Source: Calidihabitans tengchongensis
GTDB taxonomy: Bacteria; Sysuimicrobiota; Sysuimicrobiia; Sysuimicrobiales; Kaftiobacteriaceae
Assembly (NCBI GenBank): GCA_031459615.1
Contig: JAVKIE010000013.1
Location: 1-64,000 of the forward strand
DNA length: 64,000 nucleotides
Reading direction: 5' to 3'
The translations under genes and the position numbers were made by a program. Numbering within the stretch: position 1 is the stretch's first letter; each line of letters starts with the position of its first letter. Below the pieces are notes generated by a model. The model ran no database searches and was not told where the DNA came from. It worked only from the letters and a program-made list of their open reading frames with translations. This document shows positions 58,614-64,000 of this stretch, in pieces.

Positions 58614-59566
58614 CCGAGCACCCCGTCCACGTGCTGGTCTTTGCCCGGCTGGAGGCGCATCACCTGGAGCAGATCCGTGCGGTGGACCCCCGGGTGCGCG
58701 TGTCCACCGTCACCGACCGCACCGCGGGCCTGGAGCTGGCCGCCGACGCCGACGTCATGGTGGGGTGGGACATCCCCCGGGAGGTGGTGCAGAGGGCGAG
58801 CCGGCTGCGGTGGATCCACTCCACCGCCGCCGGGGTGGACCAGCTGCTCCATCCGGAGGTGTGCGAGCGGGACATCGTCGTCACCAGCAGCAGCGGCATC
58901 CACCCGCCGCTGGTGGAGCACGTCTTCGCCTTCATGCTGGCCCTGTCCCGGCGGCTGCATGTGGCGGTCAGGCTGCAGCTGCAGAAGCGGTGGGACCGCC
59001 GGCGCATGGTGGGCGACGAGCTGGCGGGGCGGACGCTGGGCATCCTGGGCCTGGGCACCATCGGGCGGGAGATCGCCACCCGGGCGCGGGCATTCGACAT
59101 GCGGGTGGTGGGAACCAAGCGCACGCCGGCGCCGGTGCCGGGGGTGGAGCGGGTCCTCCCCCCCGAGGGGCTGCCGGAGGTCCTGCGGGAGGCGGACGTG
59201 GTGGTCGTCACCCTGCCCCTGACCCCGCAGACCCGGGGCCTGCTGGGTGAGGCGGAGTTCCGCATGATGAAGCCCTCGGCCCTCTTCATCAACGTGGGCC
59301 GGGGCGCGGTGGTCCGCGAGGACGCCCTGGTGCGGGCCCTGCGGGAGGGGTGGATCGCCGCGGCCGCGCTGGACGTCTTCGAGCACGAGCCCCTGCCGGC
59401 CGACAGCCCGTTGTACGATCTGGAGAATGTCATTCTCACCCCCCATGTGTCGGGGACATCGCCCCGGTACATGGACCGGGCAGTGCCCCTGTTCTGCGAG
59501 AACCTGCGCCGCTTCTTGACGGGACAGCCGCTGCTGAACCTGGTAGATAAGGAACGGGGCTACTGA
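58610..59566 (+). CDS. D-2-hydroxyacid dehydrogenase
   Basis: A 318-residue NAD(P)-dependent dehydrogenase with the Rossmann loop LGLGTIGREIATRARAF, catalytic Arg in NVGRGAVV, Glu in FEHEPLP and His in LTPHVSG. It belongs to the GHRA/phosphoglycerate dehydrogenase-like family and probably reduces or oxidises a 2-keto/2-hydroxy acid. Start overlaps lysS (ATGA). Substrate not determinable. Confidence 0.9.
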   Translation: MTEHPVHVLVFARLEAHHLEQIRAVDPRVRVSTVTDRTAGLELAADADVMVGWDIPREVVQRASRLRWIHSTAAGVDQLLHPEVCERDIVVTSSSGIHPPLVEHVFAFMLALSRRLHVAVRLQLQKRWDRRRMVGDELAGRTLGILGLGTIGREIATRARAFDMRVVGTKRTPAPVPGVERVLPPEGLPEVLREADVVVVTLPLTPQTRGLLGEAEFRMMKPSALFINVGRGAVVREDALVRALREGWIAAAALDVFEHEPLPADSPLYDLENVILTPHVSGTSPRYMDRAVPLFCENLRRFLTGQPLLNLVDKERGY

Positions 59567-59662
59567 AAGGCGAATGACAGGGAGTGGGCCCCTCGCCTCC
59601 CTCCGGGACCGACCGAGCCCGGCGGGCGCGGGGGACCGCAGGACGCCAGGGAGGGGTGGCGC

Positions 59663-61744
59663 GTGAAGCCGTATCCGCCGGACCGCATCCGCAACGTGGC
59701 CGTGGTCGGCCATGGGGGCACCGGAAAGACGTCGCTGGTGGAGGCCATGCTCTTCGTGGCCCGGGCCATCGACCGCCTGGGCCGGGTGGACGACGGCACC
59801 GCCACCACGGACTTCGACCCCGAAGAGCAGCGCCGCCGCCACACCATCAACGCCGCCCTGGCGCCGCTGGAGTGGCAGCAGTGCAAGGTCAACCTCATCG
59901 ACGCTCCCGGCTACCCGGACTTCGTGGGCGAGGTGGTGGCCGCCCTGCGCGTGGCCGACGGCGCCCTGGTGGTGGTGGACGCCGTGGCGGGGGTGCAGGT
60001 GCAGACCGAGGTGGCCTGGCTGTACGCCGACCGGGCGGGGGTCAGCCGGCTGGTGGTGGTCAACCGGCTGGACCGGGAGAACGCCAGCTTCGATCGGGCC
60101 GTGGACTCCCTGCGCCGGCGCTTTGGCTCCCGGGTGGCGCCGGTGCAGATTCCCATCGGCGCGGAGAGCGCGCTGTCGGGCGTGGTGGACCTGGTGGAGA
60201 TGAAGGCATACACCTTCGCCACGGGGGCGGTGAGCGCGGGCGAGGTGCCTGCGGAACTGGCCGAAGCCGCCCGGGCGGCCCGGGAGAAGCTGATGGAGGC
60301 GGCCGCCGACGCCGACGACGCCCTGATGGAGCGCTACCTGGAGGCCGGCGAGCTCACCCAGGAGGAGCTGGTCCGGGGCCTGCACGCCGGCGTGCGGGCC
60401 GGCCGCGTGGTCCCGGTCCTGTGCGCGGCGGGGACGAAGCTGGTGGGCGTGCAGCCCCTGCTGGACGCGGTGGTGGCGCTGCTGCCGTCTCCCGCCGAGC
60501 GGGAGGTGGTCGGCACCGACCCCCGCACCCAGCAGCCGGTGCGCCTCGCGCCGGCCGCCGACGCGCCGCTGGCCGCGCTGGTGTTCAAGACGGTCGCCGA
60601 CCCGTACGTGGGCCGGCTGTCTTACTTCCGGGTGTACTCGGGGGTGCTGCGCTCGGACTCCCAGGTCTTCAACGCGACCCGCGGCAAGCCCGAGCGGGTC
60701 GGCCAGGTGTATTACCTGCGCGGCAAGCACCAGGAGTCTGCGGGGGAGGTGGGGCCGGGCGACCTGGGCGCGGTGGCCAAGCTGGCCGAGACGGCCACGG
60801 GCGACACCCTGTGCGGGCGCGACCACCCGGTGGTGCTGCCGCCCGTCGAATTCCCCGAGCCGGCCATCGCCATGGCGGTGGAGCCCAAGAGCAAGGGCGA
60901 CGAGGATAAACTGGGCACGGCGCTGGCGCGGCTGGCCGAGGAGGACCCGACGGTGCGCGTGCACCGGGACAGCGAGATGAAGCAGACGCTGATCATGGGG
61001 ATGGGGGAGTCTCACCTGGAGATCCTCGCCGACCGCCTGCGCCGCAAGTTCGGGGTGGACGTGACCCTGCGGCTGCCCCGGGTGCCCTACCGGGAGACGA
61101 TCCGGGGCCGGGCGCGGGCCCAGGGGCGGTATGTGAAGCAGACCGGGGGCCGCGGCCAGTACGGGGTGTGCTTCCTGGAGATCGAGCCCCTGCCCCGGGG
61201 CAGCGGGTTCGAGTTCGTGGACAAGATCTTCGGCGGCGCCATCCCCAACCAGTTCATCCCGTCGGTGGAGAAGGGCGTGCGCAAGGCCCTGGAGGAGGGA
61301 GTGCTGGCCGGCTATCCCGTGGTGGACGTGCGGGTGACCCTGGTGGACGGCAAGTACCACGAGGTGGACAGTTCGGACATCGCCTTCCAAATCGCCGGCT
61401 CTCTGGCGTTCAAGGATGCCGCCACCCAGGCGGGCCTGGTCCTGCTGGAACCGATCATGACCCTGGAGGTCCGCGTGCCCGAGGAACAGATGGGTGACGT
61501 GATCGGCGACCTCAACGCCAAGCGCGGGCGCATCCTGGGCATGGAGCCCCAGGGTGACGGGACCACGGTGGTGCGGGCCCAGGTCCCCCAGGCGGAGGTC
61601 CTGCGGTACGCCTCGGACCTGCGGTCCATGACCGGCGGCCGGGGGACGTTCACCATGACGTTCTCCCACTACGAGGAGGTGCCGCCCCACGTGGCCGAGC
61701 GGGTGATCGCCGAGGCCAGGCAGCAGCGCGCCGAGGCGCGCTGA
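59663..61744 (+). CDS. EF-G-like translational GTPase (FusA2-type)
   Basis: A 693-residue translation-factor GTPase with GHGGTGKTSL (P loop), RRRHTIN (switch I), DAPGYPDF (G3) and NRLDRE in place of NKxD (G4). Later EF-G domains II-V are present (DVTLRLPRVPYRETI; VEKGVRKALEEGVLAGYPVVDVRV; LNAKRGRILGME). The divergent G4 and lack of neighbouring rpsG/tuf place it in the EF-G-like paralogue class. GTG start with GGGAGGGG upstream. Role may be ribosome recycling or stress. Confidence 0.88.
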   Translation: MKPYPPDRIRNVAVVGHGGTGKTSLVEAMLFVARAIDRLGRVDDGTATTDFDPEEQRRRHTINAALAPLEWQQCKVNLIDAPGYPDFVGEVVAALRVADGALVVVDAVAGVQVQTEVAWLYADRAGVSRLVVVNRLDRENASFDRAVDSLRRRFGSRVAPVQIPIGAESALSGVVDLVEMKAYTFATGAVSAGEVPAELAEAARAAREKLMEAAADADDALMERYLEAGELTQEELVRGLHAGVRAGRVVPVLCAAGTKLVGVQPLLDAVVALLPSPAEREVVGTDPRTQQPVRLAPAADAPLAALVFKTVADPYVGRLSYFRVYSGVLRSDSQVFNATRGKPERVGQVYYLRGKHQESAGEVGPGDLGAVAKLAETATGDTLCGRDHPVVLPPVEFPEPAIAMAVEPKSKGDEDKLGTALARLAEEDPTVRVHRDSEMKQTLIMGMGESHLEILADRLRRKFGVDVTLRLPRVPYRETIRGRARAQGRYVKQTGGRGQYGVCFLEIEPLPRGSGFEFVDKIFGGAIPNQFIPSVEKGVRKALEEGVLAGYPVVDVRVTLVDGKYHEVDSSDIAFQIAGSLAFKDAATQAGLVLLEPIMTLEVRVPEEQMGDVIGDLNAKRGRILGMEPQGDGTTVVRAQVPQAEVLRYASDLRSMTGGRGTFTMTFSHYEEVPPHVAERVIAEARQQRAEAR

Positions 61745-61905
61745 GGGCGCGGCGCGAGGGGGCGGGGGAGCGGGGCAACGCTGGGGCAGTGACCGGGGAC
61801 GCGCGAAGCCCTCACGTCGGGCGGGAAGAGGGGGAAGGTCGGGGGCGTTCGGCAGGAGAGGACGGCGGCGGCAGGGAAGGGTAATCCACAGGCGTACAGG
61901 GCGGA

Positions 61906-61936
61906 GGGCCTTATCTCCCGCGAGATAGGCCCTTTT
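61906..61936 (+). terminator. Intrinsic terminator after the EF-G-like gene
   Basis: GGGCCTTATCTC (61906-61917) pairs with GAGATAGGCCC (61922-61932) across CCGC with one bulged T, followed by TTTT (61933-61936). It lies about 160 bases beyond the stop and just before the dnaG start. The intervening 61745-61905 shows no gene. Confidence 0.75.
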
Positions 61937-61957
61937 GCATTGTCGCCGCGGAGGCTC

Positions 61958-63766
61958 ATGCGCGGGTATCTGTCGGCCGATATACGGGACGAGATCCGTC
62001 GACGGGTGGATCTGGTGGAACTGGCCAGCGCCCACGTGTCGTTGAAGAAGGCGGGGCGCCACTACAAGGGCCTGTGCCCCTTCCACCAGGAGAAGACCCC
62101 GTCCTTCCACGTGGACCGTGAGCGGGGCCTGTGGCACTGTTTCGGCTGCTCCCGGGGCGGAGACATCTTCGATTTTGTCATGGAGATCGGCCACCTGTCC
62201 TTTGCGGAGGCGGTGGAGACCCTGGCCCGCCGCGCCGGGGTCCGCCTGGAGCGCACGCCCGAGGAGCGGCGGCAGGCCACCGAGCGGGACCGGCTGTTCC
62301 GGGCCCTGGAGGCAGCCGCGGGTTTCTTCACCGAACAGCTGCGCCACCCCGAGCGCGGCCGGGCCGCCCGGGAGTACCTGGGCCGCCGGGGAGTGGACGA
62401 CGCCACCGCCGACCGGTTCCGGCTGGGCTACGCGCCCCCCGAGTGGGACGGCCTCCTGCGAGCGCTGGGGGCTCGCGGCTACGACGCGGCCCTGCTGGCT
62501 GCCGGCGGGCTGGTAGTCCCCCGGGAGAGGGGGGACGGGTACTTCGACATGTTCCGCCACCGGCTGATGTTCCCCATCCTGGACCTGCAGGACCGGCCGG
62601 TGGCATTCGGGGGGCGGGCCCTGGACGACGCCCAGCCCAAGTATCTGAACTCGCGGGAGACCGCCGTCTTCAGCAAGGGGCGCACCGTCTACGCCCTGAA
62701 CTGGGCGCGGGAGGACATCCGGCGGAAGGACGAGGTGCTGGTGGTGGAAGGCAACATGGACGTCCTGACCTGCCACCAGTTCGGCTTTCGGCACGCCGTG
62801 GCCACCCTGGGCACGGCGCTGACCGCCGACCAGGTCGCCGTGCTGCGCCGCTTCGCGTCCCGCGCGGTGCTGGTGTACGACGCCGACGCCGCGGGGCGGG
62901 CGGCCATGGAGCGGGCCCACAGCGTGTTCGAGGAGGCCGACATGCCGGTGCGGGTGGTCGTCCTGCCCTCCGGCGACCCCGACGAGTTCCTGCGCACGGC
63001 GGGGCCGGAGAAGTTCGCGGCCCTGCTGGAGACGGCGGTGCCGATCTTTGACTACCAGGTGGCCCAGGCCGCCTCGCGGCACGACCTGCAGACCATCGAA
63101 GGGCGGGTGCGGCTGGTGGACGACCTGCTGCCGTCCCTGGCCGCCGTGCGCCACCCCATCCGCCAGGCCGAGTACATCCGCAGCCTGGCCCAGCGCTTCG
63201 GGCTGGCCGAAGACGCCATCCGCCAGCGCCTGAAGGTCCGGCGCGCAGGCGGGGCGACCGCGGGCGAGGTCCTGGAGGCCCCGCCGCCCGAGCGGGCGCG
63301 CCATCAGGCCGAGCGGCTGCTGGTGCACCTGATGGTGCACGACCCCCAGGTGCGGGAGCAGGTGGGGGCGGCGCTGGGACCCGGCGAGTTCCGGGATCCC
63401 GGCCACCGGGCCCTGGCGGAGGTCCTGCTGGCGGCCGGGGCCGCCGGCGCCGAGACCCTGATCGACCGGTTGGGCGATGGGGAGGCCCAGCGGCTGCTGG
63501 TGCAGCTGGTGTTCGAGCCGCCCCCGGTGGTGGAGCGGGAGGCGGCGCGGGTCGTGCGGGACGCCATCGACTACATCGTCCGCCGCGAGCCCGCCGCCCG
63601 GGCGCGCCAGGAGCTGGCCCGTCGGATCCACCAGGCTCAGGCCGCCGGCGATGTGGAGCAGGTCCGGCGCCTGCAGCTGGAGTATGTTAAACTAGTTAGT
63701 CCGTCTCCATCCGGCCCCTCCGGTGGGGAGGACGCGGCGGGGAGGACTCTCCCGGAAAGGGGGTGA
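61958..63766 (+). CDS. dnaG: DNA primase DnaG
   Basis: A 602-residue primase with the CHC2 zinc finger (C40, H43, C61, C64), the RNA-polymerase/TOPRIM core (EVLVVEGNMDVLTCHQFG, VYDADAAG, GDPDEFLRTAG) and a C-terminal DnaB-binding helical domain. ATG at 61958 is preferred, with GGAGG just upstream; a TTG at 61940 is in frame. It ends five bases before rpoD, the usual pair in the macromolecular synthesis operon. Confidence 0.95.
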   Translation: MRGYLSADIRDEIRRRVDLVELASAHVSLKKAGRHYKGLCPFHQEKTPSFHVDRERGLWHCFGCSRGGDIFDFVMEIGHLSFAEAVETLARRAGVRLERTPEERRQATERDRLFRALEAAAGFFTEQLRHPERGRAAREYLGRRGVDDATADRFRLGYAPPEWDGLLRALGARGYDAALLAAGGLVVPRERGDGYFDMFRHRLMFPILDLQDRPVAFGGRALDDAQPKYLNSRETAVFSKGRTVYALNWAREDIRRKDEVLVVEGNMDVLTCHQFGFRHAVATLGTALTADQVAVLRRFASRAVLVYDADAAGRAAMERAHSVFEEADMPVRVVVLPSGDPDEFLRTAGPEKFAALLETAVPIFDYQVAQAASRHDLQTIEGRVRLVDDLLPSLAAVRHPIRQAEYIRSLAQRFGLAEDAIRQRLKVRRAGGATAGEVLEAPPPERARHQAERLLVHLMVHDPQVREQVGAALGPGEFRDPGHRALAEVLLAAGAAGAETLIDRLGDGEAQRLLVQLVFEPPPVVEREAARVVRDAIDYIVRREPAARARQELARRIHQAQAAGDVEQVRRLQLEYVKLVSPSPSGPSGGEDAAGRTLPERG

Positions 63767-63771
63767 GGGAC

Positions 63772-64000
63772 GTGCCGAAAAAGAAGGCCGCCTCCGCGGC
63801 GCCGGCCGAGGAGGCCAAGGTGCCGCCGGAACTCAAGGCTCTGGTGGAGCTGGGCCGCAAGAAGGGCTATGTGACCCACGACGACATCCTCGAACAGCTG
63901 CCCGACGCCGACCAGAACGTGGAGCTCATCGACCGGGTCTACTCGGTCCTCAGCGAGCAGGGGATCGAGGTGGTGGAGGACGCCCGGGACGCCGAGCAAC
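63772..64000 (+). CDS. rpoD: RNA polymerase sigma factor RpoD, N-terminal part (3' end outside window)
   Basis: The 76 visible residues begin (M)PKKKAASAAPAEEAK and include LKALVELGRKKGYVTHDDIL and LPDADQNVELIDRVYSVLSEQGIEV, which is region 1.1 of primary sigma factors. GTG start with GGGTGAGG upstream. It follows dnaG directly. A TATGTTAAACT sequence at the end of dnaG (about 63684-63694) is AT-rich and may be an internal promoter. Confidence 0.92.
   Translation, partial: MPKKKAASAAPAEEAKVPPELKALVELGRKKGYVTHDDILEQLPDADQNVELIDRVYSVLSEQGIEVVEDARDAEQ

Noticed and set aside
58472..63631. Open frame of 1719 codons on the minus strand
   Set aside because: It lies antisense to lysS, the hydroxyacid dehydrogenase, the EF-G-like gene and dnaG, all with clear motifs. 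The translation is His/Gly/Arg-rich with no domain; long antisense frames are expected in such GC-rich DNA.

Overview
The window is GC-rich bacterial DNA, densely packed with overlapping ATGA/GTGA gene junctions, frequent GTG starts and strong GGAGG ribosome sites. The gene content is that of a respiratory, probably facultatively aerobic bacterium: cytochrome c maturation, a Rieske/cytochrome b complex with multiheme cytochromes, a molybdopterin oxidoreductase, and an A2-type heme-copper oxidase. A class I lysyl-tRNA synthetase, genome-encoded CCA on the tRNAs and a dnaG-rpoD pair are present. I cannot place the organism in a phylum from sequence alone; a poorly cultivated GC-rich lineage is my guess.

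Layout. 1-162 is the tail of an IS element with its terminal repeat. 165-8105 (minus strand) is one long operon, ccmABCDEF-ccmH, then a zinc-ribbon membrane protein, a carboxypeptidase-regulatory-like membrane protein, a monoheme cytochrome c, a PAS-LuxR regulator and a small charged protein. Its leader carries two mutually exclusive hairpins that look like an attenuator. Divergently, 8338-11472 encodes a Rieske protein, a fused b6-type cytochrome b, a nonaheme and a triheme cytochrome c. 11698-21255 is a self-contained molybdoenzyme operon: catalytic, FeS and NrfD-type membrane subunits, a TorD-like chaperone, a multi-cluster ferredoxin, MobA and a MoeA-MobB fusion.

21308-25367 is a likely metal-response operon (Met-rich secreted and membrane proteins plus an OmpR/histidine-kinase pair), preceded by four 11-bp-phased TTC repeats. 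25383-27381 holds a DUF3795-like protein, a VKOR-thioredoxin fusion and a DoxX protein. 27552-29919 is a NarX/NarL-like pair. 30054-39142 is a second respiratory cluster: a SufR-like regulator, CoxII, CoxI, a subunit IV-like protein and CoxIII, then four cupredoxin-type proteins (three resembling stretched CuA domains), and a Tat FeS protein plus NrfD membrane protein with no catalytic molybdenum subunit. This last set looks like a heme-free quinol-to-copper-protein electron route feeding the oxidase, and is the most novel-looking part of the window.

39196-42707 has one histidine kinase between two closely related NarL-type regulators. 42813-53342 is mixed metabolism (phosphofructokinase with an altered GGDGS motif, LacD-like aldolase, FAD oxidoreductase, MOT1-like molybdate transporter, class II aldolase-like protein, alcohol dehydrogenase, glutamate dehydrogenase, double GNAT protein, ferritin-VIT1 fusion), with two copies of a 9-bp-repeat hairpin element. 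53385-64000 is housekeeping: tRNA-Tyr, tRNA-Gly, FolD, FolC, class I LysRS, a hydroxyacid dehydrogenase, an EF-G-like GTPase, DnaG and the start of RpoD.
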